IMG/VR virus record: IMGVR_UViG_3300049043_000348
Coordinates: 1 to 60,985 of that record
Length of the DNA stretch: 60,985 nt
Reading direction: 5' to 3' (one strand)
Source of the DNA: a virus
The notes under the pieces: model-generated
What the model was told of the DNA's origin: nothing
The model's database searches: none
Seen by the model: the letters and a program-made list of their open reading frames with translations, nothing else
Program-made: the position numbers and the translations under genes
Shown here: positions 34,618 through 43,811 of the stretch, in pieces
Layout of the letters: each line of letters starts with the position of its first letter
How positions within the stretch are numbered: the first letter of the stretch is position 1

Positions 34618-34882
34618 TTACTCTTTTGCTATAATTGCGTTTTGATCCATTATGTAATGTCTGTCTCCGTGAACATCTACTGGAGTTCCCCATTCCTTTA
34701 CGCGGTACACCACATCTCCAGCTACGAAAGGCATTTTTCTATCTCTAGTTCCTCTTCCCACAGCAACCACAAGAAGCTTGTTGCTTTCTTTTCTTGCTGA
34801 TTCTGGTACGAATATTCCGCCTTCAGAAATTTCGTCTGCTGGGAAAAGGTTTAACGAGAATATTGTTACGTATGGGCTGCAT
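34618..34882 (-). CDS. GroES-like co-chaperonin, one frameshift
   Basis: From ATG 34882 the frame gives MQPIRNNILVKPFP. A one-base change at the TTTTCCC run continues ADEISEGGIFVPESARKESN, then LLVVAVGRGT, FVAGDVVYRVKEWGTPVDV and HYIMDQNAIIAKE. This matches GroES in order: the N-terminal 'I.P..N.ILVKP', the mobile loop region with GGI.VP, 'V.AVG.G', and the C-terminal 'I....I.A'. The length (about 88 aa) fits. It would replace or supplement host GroES for folding of phage proteins, as T4 gp31 does. One stop splits it here. Confidence 0.7.
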
Positions 34883-34886
34883 AGTA

Positions 34887-35072
34887 TTAGTTTACAGATA
34901 AATCTTGTCCGTCATTTGCCAAGTCTTTAGGCGTTGACTTCATTAATAGTAATTGTTTCTGAATGTACTCTAACATCACAGGAACATAATCACCCGGTAC
35001 ATTTAATGTGCTATTTAGGTCTGTAGAATCACCGCCTGAAACAAGTGTTACGCTAGCGGTATAGTTGCTCAA
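34887..35072 (-). CDS. C-terminal part of a connector protein
   Basis: This frame (NYTASVTLVSGGDSTDLNST to TPKDLANDGQDLSVN) is open upstream as PFKTLYYVEGSRAFIISS and connects, by one extra C at 35176, to the 35125-35520 gene. The repaired protein is about 211 residues. The TTG taken as its start is not real. Confidence 0.5.
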   Translation of the reverse strand: MSNYTASVTLVSGGDSTDLNSTLNVPGDYVPVMLEYIQKQLLLMKSTPKDLANDGQDLSVN

Positions 35073-35124
35073 TGCAAGAGAGCTTATAATAAAGGCACGA
35101 CTTCCCTCAACATAATAAAGAGTC

Positions 35125-35520
35125 TTAAAGGGAAGATTCTGTAATGATTGGAAATATGTTTTTTGGTTTTCTGTTAGGGGAATAAGTGGTTGTGATAAGT
35201 TTACCTTGACTATCTTTTAAAATAAAAGTAGATATACCTTCATTAGCTCCTATTCCTACAGGTATTTGCGGAAGGGTTACTTTCCATAATCCCGTTTCGT
35301 CATTAGAGATTGCAAGCCCCTTAAAAGTAGTGTAAAAGCTATTATTAACATAAGCAACACCATCTAATCTTAAATTGTCTGTATAGTTATTCTTTGCAGC
35401 AAAAGCAATAGCTTGGTCAATGTACTGATTAACAAGCATAGGCGTAATCGAAGAATCCTCTTGAACGTATCCTCCGTATACTTGCCTAAGAACCTGCTCT
35501 ATAAATTGCGATCTTAGCAT
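35125..35520 (-). CDS. Connector-type virion protein, N-terminal part
   Basis: MLRSQFIEQVLRQVYGGYVQ begins a helical protein. After TTTYS the frame is lost at TCCCCTAAC (35176, a variant motif copy). With C5 it continues PLTENQKTYFQSLQNLPFKT and the 34887-35072 segment. Its start overlaps the stop of the GIY-YIG gene. In crAss-like modules such a protein lies among head-tail connectors. Confidence 0.6.
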   Translation of the reverse strand: MLRSQFIEQVLRQVYGGYVQEDSSITPMLVNQYIDQAIAFAAKNNYTDNLRLDGVAYVNNSFYTTFKGLAISNDETGLWKVTLPQIPVGIGANEGISTFILKDSQGKLITTTYSPNRKPKNIFPIITESSL

Positions 35521-36152
35521 TTTACAAAATTATTTAATAATTGATTTTTTTGCCTAAATAATTTCCTGATATGGCTTATGCACATACCAAAATAATTCTC
35601 AATATCTCTTGTTGCGTAATAAATACCTGTATTAACATTTAAAAAATATACAGTATTAGGATTTCCCTCACCACTATACTTAATAGACCTATCCTTTTTA
35701 AACTTATCAGACATTTTTCTCCCCTTTTTTAAAGCAGACATTTTCATTCTTGTTTCTAAAGAAACTTTATGTCCTTTTAAACTAGAAGAAATTTTTTTAC
35801 TTAAATCATCTCTGTATTTATCGTCTGTTTTTATTTTTTTAATATGGCAAAGCGAAGCCTCTTTTCTTGCTCTGCTTGAATTTCCGCCTACTATAGTATT
35901 ATATTCATAACTACCCGTTTCGGTGCATTCTTCTTCTTTTTTAAGCAGATAATCCAAATCGCCAGTTTCTATTTCGGTAAAAACAAAAGATTTTTCTCCA
36001 TAAAGATTAAAATCGTCTTGAATAACTTGAGGAGCGCTATTTCTTCTTAGCTTATACAAGTGAACAGCTTTTCTTCGATAGAACTTGTCATCGGTTACTC
36101 CAATATACTTCTTATTATTAGCCTTATTTAATATTTGATATAGTATTGCCAT
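35514..36152 (-). mobile_element. GIY-YIG homing endonuclease
   Basis: This 212-residue protein starts MAILYQILNKANNKKYIGVT, the GIY-YIG signature. Arg and Lys follow in DKFYRRKAVHLYKLR, the catalytic Glu lies in EEECTETGSYEYN, and the C-terminal Lys-rich region (GHKVSLETRMKMSALKKGRK) resembles NUMOD3 repeats. It overlaps both flanking connector genes by one to seven bases, as expected for an inserted free-standing endonuclease. No dispersed-motif copy lies in it. Confidence 0.8.
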
Positions 36153-36856
36153 TATTGACCTTGAAATTCTATTTGATTTGCATAGTTATTTACAGCGTTA
36201 AAGTCCAAGTTAACTCCAATGATACGAAGCGCACGAACTATAATTTCTAAGATTGAAACAATATCCCAAACAGGTTGCACACTTGTCGCTGCATTATATA
36301 CAGGAACTCCGTTTCCATCAAGGGTATATCCCCATATCATATCTGGTGGTTCAATGACATAAGAAATTCTTGCTTGCCCAATATTAAAAGGAGCAAACTG
36401 AAATCCGTTGTTTCGAATCATATAAACAGGCCAGCTTGCTATAGGATCAATCTTGCTGTTGTAGATTGAGTAAAAATAATGCTGCTGCACTTCTCTAATT
36501 CTCTCGTAGCCATACGCACTCCACATCGCATCGGTCTGAAGATAGTCTCCGTTGCTTGGCAATTGAGACGCAGCACTTGGATAAGGAGAGTAGCCGTTTC
36601 CGTCTACAGATAAAAATGCTTCGTAAATAATAGGGGTAAGCCTCTGACGCAGGACAGAATTTTGTCCAAACTCTACTCTTGCGACAGGGCGTCCCGGTTG
36701 ATATTGTTGAAAGTTGCCTAATAAATAAGACACATAGCTTTTTTGAGCTATGTTCATCGTATTATTAAAGTCTTCTGGTGAGACATAGCCTTGTTGAAGA
36801 TTCTTCCCCGTTATGTAGAGGACTAAATTATATACATCATTTACATTGTAGGCCAT
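36152..36856 (-). CDS. Ring/connector protein of the crAss-like type
   Basis: The 234-residue protein begins MAYNVNDVYNLVLYITGKNL, then YVSPEDFN, YVSYLLGNFQQYQPGRPVAR and FGQNSVLRQRLTPIIYEAFL. This order is shared by Bacteroidota phage proteins between capsid and stabilisation genes. They probably form part of the dodecameric ring under the portal. Its stop abuts the inserted GIY-YIG gene. Confidence 0.6.
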   Translation of the reverse strand: MAYNVNDVYNLVLYITGKNLQQGYVSPEDFNNTMNIAQKSYVSYLLGNFQQYQPGRPVARVEFGQNSVLRQRLTPIIYEAFLSVDGNGYSPYPSAASQLPSNGDYLQTDAMWSAYGYERIREVQQHYFYSIYNSKIDPIASWPVYMIRNNGFQFAPFNIGQARISYVIEPPDMIWGYTLDGNGVPVYNAATSVQPVWDIVSILEIIVRALRIIGVNLDFNAVNNYANQIEFQGQ

Positions 36857-36873
36857 CTCTTTTTATTTAGTAA

Positions 36874-36903
36874 GGGGAAGATGCGGCTATCACATCTTCC
36901 CCC
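36874..36903. terminator. Inverted pair of dispersed-motif copies between genes
   Basis: GGGGAAGATG at 36874-36883 and CATCTTCCCC at 36894-36903 form a 10-bp perfect stem around a 10-base loop. On the - strand it lies between the stop of the 36913 gene and the start of the 36856 gene, and is followed by TTACTAAAT. A terminator or processing site is possible. Confidence 0.55.
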
Positions 36904-36912
36904 ACATTAAAA

Positions 36913-37803
36913 TTACGAAATTTGTTGCAGTCTTTCCTTGAATATTCTCCCCTCTTCACTATTAGTCAGCGCAAGGTCAAGCAAATACTTGTCCGCATTT
37001 TCCGATTTAGAGTAAGAACCAATAAGCCCTCCTCCATTTGCCCAGTACACCCTTCCCGGCTCACGACCAATTTCAATCTTTGCATCCAGAATAGCTCGCT
37101 TAATAAACCAAGCCAATTCTACTTCTTTTGACTCTACAGTCTTTTGGAAGTATTCTGGATATCTTTTCGCATAAACAATATATTCCCTTCTAATTCCATC
37201 ATCTGTTTTTGGCATCCCAAGATCATCTATGAGTCTAAGACCAAGGAAGGCTGCGTGCTTGCGCATCTTTTCAGCATCCATTCCTTTAGCGATAATCGCC
37301 ATTTCAATCTCCATCTCCTCACGCTTCAGCGCATCTTCTTGCTCGCGTGCTGGATTGTACTCGTAAAACTCAAAGTGGCTTCCTGTCTTATTAGAAGGAG
37401 AACCAATATTATGTCTTGTGATACGCGCGAACTCAAGTGCAGTTGTATCCCACTCTGGAATCCGCAATATCTTTGTTCCACGAACAAAACTTAAAGAACG
37501 GAGGTTGTTCTTCGCGTATTCTGGCGTAACATCTTTTTGCTCCTTGAGCCATATTGTGTCAACGCCAGAAAGAAGTCTTACCCTTTCCATTCTTTTTGTT
37601 TCTGGATTAATTACGTCATCAATTCCCGGAACGTGAACACCACCTTTTCTTGTATTACTTACGAGTTTAAAGATGTGATACTTTACTCCTTGGTTAACTG
37701 GAGCTTCAAGTACTGGTCTCTGAACTTCGTGTTTTTGACGGTGTTGAGGGACTGCCGGATTTTCCCCCTGCAAACTAAATTGGACATCTGATAATTTTGC
37801 CAT
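36913..37803 (-). CDS. Hypothetical virion-module protein, 296 aa
   Basis: MAKLSDVQFSLQGENPAVPQ opens a mostly soluble protein. The first part is beta-rich (YHIFKLVSNTRKGGVHVPGI) and the last part helical (EIEMAIIAKGMDAEKMRKHA). It follows the capsid gene after the GIY-YIG insert. Position alone suggests a head-completion or decoration role. Confidence 0.55.
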   Translation of the reverse strand: MAKLSDVQFSLQGENPAVPQHRQKHEVQRPVLEAPVNQGVKYHIFKLVSNTRKGGVHVPGIDDVINPETKRMERVRLLSGVDTIWLKEQKDVTPEYAKNNLRSLSFVRGTKILRIPEWDTTALEFARITRHNIGSPSNKTGSHFEFYEYNPAREQEDALKREEMEIEMAIIAKGMDAEKMRKHAAFLGLRLIDDLGMPKTDDGIRREYIVYAKRYPEYFQKTVESKEVELAWFIKRAILDAKIEIGREPGRVYWANGGGLIGSYSKSENADKYLLDLALTNSEEGRIFKERLQQIS

Positions 37804-37863
37804 TGTTTTAATTTTTAATTGTTATTTTACCATTTAAGCTCAAAGGCCCCATTGTGGGCGGTT

Positions 37864-38730
37864 TTAATTTAGAGAATCTTTATAAACGAATCTGTACCCG
37901 TTACGCAAGGGTTTTCCGAGGTTAGCTGCATCCTTAATGGTTTGGTGCCACAATCCGAGAGCCGCTGCCGCCTCATTAGGATTTGAATACTCTACCACAT
38001 CTTCCCCAACATAACAAAGAACAGCACGTTTTTTAAGTAATAATTTAACTCCTGATATATCAATCTTCATTGGATAACCTTCTTCTCTTCTTCTAAAGAA
38101 ATAACCTTTGGTATGCTTTTGAACGCCATTAACAGTATCGTTTACGCATTTACGATCTAAGCCAAGAGCATCTGCCGCTGCCTTTATGTAAGGATATTCT
38201 CCTATAAAATCGCCATTTCGATCATAAGCAACAACTGGCACATATTGAGCTTCTTTCGCTTTTTTGTGACATTCGGCAGATGGTTTAACCCCATTAGCTT
38301 TATTGTACTCGCTTACACTTTTTGCAATTTTACGTTTTGTTTCCTCTAACAGCTTCTTACCCCAATTCGGAGCTTTTTCTCCTCGTCTTTGTTTGGCCCT
38401 TTCTACCCTGTTTTTATCATTCTTCCAAGACTCACGATAATCGCCTCCTCTTGTAAGATTCATACCTTCAAGGCTATCCTCAACGTAAGTTTTAAATTTA
38501 GCAACCCAATAAATTTCTTTTTCATTTAAAAGTTCTTTTGGAATATTATCCTCAACCACTTCAAAAACGTGGGCATCCCATCCGTATTTACGAATACTTC
38601 TTAGTATAAGACTTTTACCATCTCTTTTTCGTAAACTACGATACTGACGCTGCCTCCCTTTGGAGGTTTGAGCCGTTTGCCCTATATAAATTCTTCCAGT
38701 TGGACTTGTTATTTTATAAATTAATCCCAT
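37864..38730 (-). mobile_element. GIY-YIG homing endonuclease with two NUMOD1-type domains
   Basis: MGLIYKITSPTGRIYIGQTA carries the GIY-YIG core, with the catalytic Glu in LLNEKEIYWVAKF and MNLTRGGDY after it. The C-terminal half has two DNA-binding units: VVAYDRNGDFIGEYPYIKAA to CVNDTVNGVQKHTKGYFF, and VEYSNPNEAAAALGLWHQTI to GYRFVYK. It sits alone between capsid and the next structural gene, bounded by hairpins. It has one motif copy (38001). Confidence 0.85.
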
Positions 38731-38745
38731 ATATTTTTTTTAAAT

Positions 38746-38771
38746 AAGGAGGTGAGTTTCCCCACCTCCTT
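38746..38771. terminator. Hairpin after the capsid gene
   Basis: AAGGAGGTG and CACCTCCTT form a 9-bp stem around an 8-base loop. In the - direction it follows the capsid stop and precedes the homing endonuclease; in the + direction it is followed by TTTTT. It probably limits read-through from the strongly expressed capsid gene. Confidence 0.65.
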
Positions 38772-38795
38772 TTTCGCTATCTCAAAAACACATTA

Positions 38796-40232
38796 TTAAG
38801 AAGCTTGAACTATAACGAATTGATTTGCAGCACATACGCGACTTCCTCGGTATGTAATCATCTCAACATTATCGTTCATTGTTCCAGTTGTGGGGTTCTG
38901 AGAACCGCCACCCCATTGCCATACGCGGATTCCATTACCTATGGTACCTCCCTTAGGTGGTTGTTGCATCATAATGGTAATGTTCTTGTAAAGCTTGCTC
39001 GCATCTTTTGCATCGCGAGTTTCTCCTTGAGGACAGATTAATCCGAAGTTACGGAAGAAGTCTGTAGTTGGAGTAACGCCAGATAAGAACTCGGTATTGA
39101 ACGGACGGTACTTCTTCACCTTAAAGTGGTAGCCATCGATAGAGATTGACTTACAACCGTAGTTGATAGCAGCCTCTTCAGACTTTTCGTTGTTACCCCA
39201 AACCCAAGCACCAGCAGGGAAAGCGGAGAACAATCCATCAGAGAAGTTTTGATTCTGATAGATGTCTTGCAACCACATATTCTCTGAAGTACATCCATTA
39301 ACGTCCATAATACGAGTGATTTCGTGCAACTTAGCAATATCCAAGTTACCCGGAGTGTAACCTACTGTTTCGCCATCAGCAAGTACTTTAGGGATGATAC
39401 CCTCAGAACCTACTGAAGTAGTAGTTGTTAATCCAGAGTTGTTTACGATATTACCACGCATTAACTTCATTTCTACATCATCCTTGAAACGGATATTAGA
39501 CTTTACAAGTCCTTTTAATGTAAATAAAGAAGTTCCAGCTTGCGCTCCACCTGCAGGAACGTCACCAGAGAAACCACCAGTATAGTATACTTCAGTCATC
39601 TCAGCAAGGTCAGTTGCAGAGAAAGTCTCACGCATCTCGGTAATGCTGTTAGTGTACTTCTCATCCAACTGAATCATTGGAGCGTTAGTAGAAGAAGCCT
39701 CACCAGCATCCATAATACCACCAAAGATTAAAACATCAGAAGCAAGGAAGCTTGCGCTACCAGCAGATGCTAAACTTTGAGTAGAGATTTTTGGACGAAC
39801 TGTGAATGTGAAAGCAGAAGGAACTGTGCTGTTGATTGTAAGGATTTCACCTTCTACGTTAGTAGAGGCAACACGTACAGTTTCACCTACGCGAAGTGGA
39901 GACTGAGTTCCGCTATTGTAGTGGAAACCAGCAGCCAAAGTCAACGTGATAGTGTTACCAGCGGTAGCAGCTACGTTAGCAGCAGCCTGTACACCAGTAA
40001 TCAATTTACCACGGTTTTCAAACCAGAAGTAATCACGGTTTTTAACTTCTTCCATTCCTGCGTAAGTAGCTAACCACCAAGTGAAGTCTTCGCTACCATA
40101 CTTTTCAACGTAGTTTTTGTAGTACTGAGGTGTCAATAGTTGAAGATCGGACACCAATTGTCTCGTAACACCACCGGTTAAACTTATATTACCCGGCTGA
40201 AGGATGTTCGAGGTAGGGATTCCAAGAGCCAT
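38796..40232 (-). CDS. Major capsid protein (HK97-fold candidate)
   Basis: This 478-residue protein follows the scaffold gene in the head operon. It has the helix-rich N-terminus (VSDLQLLTPQYYKNYVEKYG), a long beta middle domain and the C-terminal block (GIRVWQWGGGSQNPTTGTMN) seen in capsid proteins of large Bacteroidota phages. Length, position between scaffold and connectors, and its lone hairpin terminator support the call. It contains no copy of the dispersed motif. The fold itself is inferred. Confidence 0.75.
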   Translation of the reverse strand: MALGIPTSNILQPGNISLTGGVTRQLVSDLQLLTPQYYKNYVEKYGSEDFTWWLATYAGMEEVKNRDYFWFENRGKLITGVQAAANVAATAGNTITLTLAAGFHYNSGTQSPLRVGETVRVASTNVEGEILTINSTVPSAFTFTVRPKISTQSLASAGSASFLASDVLIFGGIMDAGEASSTNAPMIQLDEKYTNSITEMRETFSATDLAEMTEVYYTGGFSGDVPAGGAQAGTSLFTLKGLVKSNIRFKDDVEMKLMRGNIVNNSGLTTTTSVGSEGIIPKVLADGETVGYTPGNLDIAKLHEITRIMDVNGCTSENMWLQDIYQNQNFSDGLFSAFPAGAWVWGNNEKSEEAAINYGCKSISIDGYHFKVKKYRPFNTEFLSGVTPTTDFFRNFGLICPQGETRDAKDASKLYKNITIMMQQPPKGGTIGNGIRVWQWGGGSQNPTTGTMNDNVEMITYRGSRVCAANQFVIVQAS

Positions 40233-40268
40233 TTTTTTTAATTTTTAATTGTTCTGAAAATTGGTTTT

Positions 40269-41504
40269 TTAGCCATTTTTCCAAATAAACTCGATTTGCT
40301 TTTCCCTATCTGACTTTTGCTCTGGACTGAAGGTTTGTTGGGGTGTCCGGGAAGATACGGTAACGTTACTTGTTTTTTTAATATGCTCGGCAAGCCTTTT
40401 TGCTGCCGCATCATTTACAAACTTTTGATTGATTCTTCCTTCACTTTGAAGGAGCGCGAGGTCGCGCACAATCTGGTTTGTATTAAGTTCGTAACCACCT
40501 CTCCCATCTTCCTTTAACCACCTTTCAGCAAGTACTGCATTAGCGTCAAAGTTCGAATCAGCAAATCTTTCCAATTGTGAAGCCACGACATTCCTCTCTT
40601 CGTCAGACACGGAATAAGATAGCGGTATTTCAACTTCCTCGTCTTTTACCGAAACCGAAAAACCATCAAACGATTTCAACGCCGACTCCACATTTTTCTT
40701 GAACCCGTCAATCATAGCCACTTGAGCATCCAATTCTTCTTGGGTTGGCCCTTGTGCCTGATTTTGTGATTCAAATTGTATATCTGGTAAAACTAGCTCA
40801 CTTTTAAATCTCTCTAATTCGGGCTTTGCAAGCTTTGCCTCAATCATTAGTTCTGTCTCAACATCTCTTGCTCTGCTCTCCCAATTAGAAAGTCTGTCCT
40901 GATATTCCTCGTCTGTCTCGATGTCTTTTTGTACGGGACGATTTGGGATACCAAATTGTTTATTAAACTTATACTCTATTTCATCTCTTGTCAAGTCCTT
41001 ATACTTCTGCGCCATATTCAGCTTAATGATTTCGGCGGCAGTTGTATTATTAAGGTCTGTAGACGTAAGACGGTCTATTTTCTTTTTGTTCTCTAAGAAT
41101 GAGTATAAGTCATCTTCTTTTCCTTCTTGCAAGAGTTTGAAAAACTTCGCGCTCTGCTCGTTGGCAAATTCTATTTCTGATTGGGAAGATGCGGTTTCAC
41201 GTAACTTACGCAGTTCTTCTATTTCTGCTTTTGCTGCGTCTGCGCTTTCCCAATTAAATTCTCTTTTTAACCATTCGTCTGCGTCTACTATTTCTTCTTC
41301 GTATTCTTGTGTGTCGGGGGAAGATGTGGTAGTCGCTTGTTCTGGTTGTTGTTCTGTTGTTTGTTCAGACTGTGAAAGATCAGGTCTTTGCTCCGACCAG
41401 CTGTTATCAGAGAAAGGATTAAACGTCTGTACATTTTCTTGTACAGATTCTTGTACGTTTTCTTGTACTTCTGGTTGTTGTTGTGTGTTTGTTGTTTCTG
41501 ACAT
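40269..41504 (-). CDS. Scaffold-like head protein
   Basis: This 411-residue acidic protein has a Gln/Glu/Thr-rich N-terminus with a short repeat (EVQENVQESVQENVQ) and long charged helices. It lies directly before the capsid gene, the usual place of a scaffold. No protease triad is visible. Confidence 0.6.
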   Translation of the reverse strand: MSETTNTQQQPEVQENVQESVQENVQTFNPFSDNSWSEQRPDLSQSEQTTEQQPEQATTTSSPDTQEYEEEIVDADEWLKREFNWESADAAKAEIEELRKLRETASSQSEIEFANEQSAKFFKLLQEGKEDDLYSFLENKKKIDRLTSTDLNNTTAAEIIKLNMAQKYKDLTRDEIEYKFNKQFGIPNRPVQKDIETDEEYQDRLSNWESRARDVETELMIEAKLAKPELERFKSELVLPDIQFESQNQAQGPTQEELDAQVAMIDGFKKNVESALKSFDGFSVSVKDEEVEIPLSYSVSDEERNVVASQLERFADSNFDANAVLAERWLKEDGRGGYELNTNQIVRDLALLQSEGRINQKFVNDAAAKRLAEHIKKTSNVTVSSRTPQQTFSPEQKSDREKQIEFIWKNG

Positions 41505-41525
41505 AACGTCTATTTATATTAACAA

Positions 41526-41957
41526 TTAGCTTAATGTTAAGCGGTAGATTGTCTTTGCACCAAGTCCACTTAGGTCTTGTGCTTTATTTTCAATGCTACA
41601 AAAATGCTTTTCTCCGCCATACTCGTATAGCTCGTAAGCAAAGTCCATAAGGTCTTTAACAAGCTTTACGGATGATTCGTGGCCGCCATACTTAGGTACA
41701 GGGATTCTAGTAAGTCCTGCAAGGCGTTTACCATCTAAATAACCCATTAGCTCTTCGGTAATATCATCAGCAAATTCGTCAAGTGCTTCGTACAACTTAC
41801 CGAGTGCATCGTGTTCCCATCCACCTTTAGTTTGATGATGGAAGTCGTGCGCAGCATCGCGGAAATAGAATAATCTGTCACGGATTTCTTCGGGTGTGAG
41901 GGAAGTCTTGGCCTTCACATCTTCCCCAGACATTCTAATTTTAGCAGTAATAGCCAT
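41526..41957 (-). CDS. Helical head-module protein, ferritin-like pattern
   Basis: Starting MAITAKIRMSGEDVKAKTSL, it carries RDRLFYFRDAAHDFHHQTKG, ALGKLYEALDEFADDITEEL and a later His/Glu segment. The H/E spacing in four helices resembles the Dps/ferritin-like DUF5856 proteins of crAss-like phages. The function in the head is not known. It overlaps the upstream gene as TGATG. Confidence 0.55.
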   Translation of the reverse strand: MAITAKIRMSGEDVKAKTSLTPEEIRDRLFYFRDAAHDFHHQTKGGWEHDALGKLYEALDEFADDITEELMGYLDGKRLAGLTRIPVPKYGGHESSVKLVKDLMDFAYELYEYGGEKHFCSIENKAQDLSGLGAKTIYRLTLS

Positions 41958-42360
41958 CACTTTTTCTTTTTAGTTTTTAACTTAATTCTTTTTTCTTGCT
42001 TGAGCATCGCTTGAGTAGGAGCTTCTGGCGTAGCGCCTGTGCGTTTATTCTCTGCCGCCTTTCTTCTCAAATTATCCCAAAGTCCCCTTTCTGAGAATAG
42101 CTTCCGTCAGCTCTTTTAATCATTTCTTTCATTTCTATTGGATTTTCTTTATGCCATTTTTTAGTAGCCGCCACACCTTCTTTTACCGTCTTTGCTCCTG
42201 ACTTTTCAGTAAGATCTATTGTATCCCATTTCCCTTTGTCGGTAGTTGGATGATTGACCATAATATGGCCTTTTACTCCTTTACCGAGTCCGGTAGGACT
42301 TGTTTTTTTATAAACAACGTGGTTTTCGCCACCTGACTTAAATCTTACTTTAACTTTCAT
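41957..42360 (-). CDS. Basic protein, one frameshift
   Basis: The unbroken part (42067-42360) is MKVKVRFKSGGENHVVYKKT to KRADGSYSQKG. At GGGGAC near 42087 the frame should gain a G to continue LWDNLRRKAAENKRTGATPE and QAMLKQEKRIKLKTKKKK, ending at 41957. The very basic tail fits nucleic-acid or scaffold contact. The family name is unknown. Confidence 0.55.
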
Positions 42361-42713
42361 TAACAGATTTTGTAAAGTCTTACTAATACTTTTGTTGCAG
42401 TTACAGAAGTCCCTGAAAGTTTCAGATAACGTCCGTAATAAGAAAAACGAACAAGACCTGAAGCGCCCAAAGATGTTACACCTGATCCGCTAGCCAGATT
42501 TGTCCCTTGTAAAGTTACAAAATTTGTAGAAGAAACGGCTGAACCATCAGACACGCTCTGAATATCACCAGAATCGTTTGAGTGTTCGAAGTTTACTGTT
42601 CCGCTTGGGCTAACAAGTTGCACTACGGTATAGTCAAAACCGCCTGTATCAATTTTTACAGCAGAATCCGCATTAAAATCTGCGGTTACGTCTAATACTA
42701 TTTGAACTGACAT
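42360..42713 (-). CDS. Small beta-rich protein, possible decoration protein
   Basis: MSVQIVLDVTADFNADSAVK is followed by a Ser/Gly/Thr-rich beta sequence to VLVRLYKIC. Its length, composition and place between portal and scaffold genes fit a capsid decoration or head-fibre protein. It overlaps the downstream gene by one base. Confidence 0.5.
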   Translation of the reverse strand: MSVQIVLDVTADFNADSAVKIDTGGFDYTVVQLVSPSGTVNFEHSNDSGDIQSVSDGSAVSSTNFVTLQGTNLASGSGVTSLGASGLVRFSYYGRYLKLSGTSVTATKVLVRLYKIC

Positions 42714-42723
42714 ATTTTTATTT

Positions 42724-42997
42724 TTAGGTTGTTACGATTACTGTTTGGCTTGCGGCAAGATAACCCGGTGTAGATTCAAAAGCCTTGTCGGGTTGAATAG
42801 GAGCCACTTCAAAAGTTGTTCCATAGCTATCTACGCGAGATACGGTTCCGTATACAGCAAGACCAGAAATTTGACAAGCTTGGCCTACTTGTAAAGAAGC
42901 AAGGTTGCTTTGCTTGAGCCGAGCTTAAAGTCACAATAACATCTTCCCCTCTTAGGGCTTGAGATGCTACTTGATTAGTGAGAGATAATGTTGGCAT
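42724..42997 (-). CDS. Small beta-rich protein, frameshifted
   Basis: MPTLSLTNQVASQALRGEDV is followed by a shift near 42908. The continuing frame reads SNLASLQVGQACQISGLAVY, then GTVSRVDSYGTTFEVAPIQP, ending SQTVIVTT. The repaired length is about 91 residues. It is a beta-barrel-like protein next to the portal gene. A motif copy encodes RGED. Confidence 0.5.
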
Positions 42998-43008
42998 ATT
43001 TTATTTTT

Positions 43009-43749
43009 TTATTGTTGTTCGGGAAGTTGTGGTTGTTGCTCTTCAGGCATTTCTTCGGGAGGCATTTGTCCTTCTTGTGGCACTTGTTCCCCCGCACCCT
43101 GCATCATAGCCTGTTGCTGTGCTGCTTGCATTTGGGCTGCAATAGCCTGTCTTTGTTCATCTGTAGATACTACAGCAGCAAGACCTACGTTTTCCATTAC
43201 TGCACTAATGAGAGGCTTAATTTCGGCTGGAATAGGTATGCCTGTTTCCATAGACTTCAAGTATGCCTGTGCCGCCATTTGTAAAACAGCGGTTCTATTT
43301 TGAGCTTCTGCTGTCATCTGAGCGCGCTTGATATCCATTAATCCTTCTTGCTCCTTGGTAGCTCTTTTTTCTTGTTCCGCAACCTGAGCAGATTGGATTT
43401 GACCTTGGATAGTAGCCTCCTGATTTTGAGCAGCAGTTGTCTGATTATAGATAATCATCTTCTTTTGCGCTCTTCTAAATAATGCTTCTGCAAGCTTCAC
43501 GTCTTCTTTTGCTACACGCATTAATTGGAAAGGATCTACAAATAGTACAAGGTCTGGGGAAGTCGCGAGAGCCTGTTGCAGCATCGCGTCAAATCTCGAT
43601 AACTCGTACTGGTCAGGAAGCATCTGGATTCTTGCATTAAACATACGACCAGCAATATCATCGGATTTCAAGATATTTCTATAAACACTCGCTCCGTATG
43701 TTACAGATGTCTTAAGAAGGCAAGATACCTTTTTAGCAGTATCTGCCAT
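43009..43749 (-). CDS. Portal protein, C-terminal part
   Basis: This frame begins inside the portal gene. At the motif copy near 43868 one missing G separates it from the larger frame. Repaired, DELGEDPNLIAAAIQPRVAV runs on into CMADTAKKVSCLLKTSVTYG and a helical barrel-like tail ending in Gln/Pro-rich residues. The apparent Met start at 43749 is internal. Confidence 0.6.
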   Translation of the reverse strand: MADTAKKVSCLLKTSVTYGASVYRNILKSDDIAGRMFNARIQMLPDQYELSRFDAMLQQALATSPDLVLFVDPFQLMRVAKEDVKLAEALFRRAQKKMIIYNQTTAAQNQEATIQGQIQSAQVAEQEKRATKEQEGLMDIKRAQMTAEAQNRTAVLQMAAQAYLKSMETGIPIPAEIKPLISAVMENVGLAAVVSTDEQRQAIAAQMQAAQQQAMMQGAGEQVPQEGQMPPEEMPEEQQPQLPEQQ

Positions 43750-43811
43750 ACAGGCTGTGTAAGCGCTATAAAAATAATCGGTAGCGTTTTGCGCTACCTG
43801 CTCTGCGGTAT

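Noticed and set aside
41526-41529. 202-codon + strand frame 40921-41529 opposite the scaffold gene
   Set aside because: It mirrors the scaffold codons and has Ser/Cys-rich composition with no start context.
43775-43800. Hairpin GGTAGCG/CGCTACC as a terminator
   Set aside because: It lies inside the repaired portal gene and encodes plausible protein, so a terminator there is unlikely.
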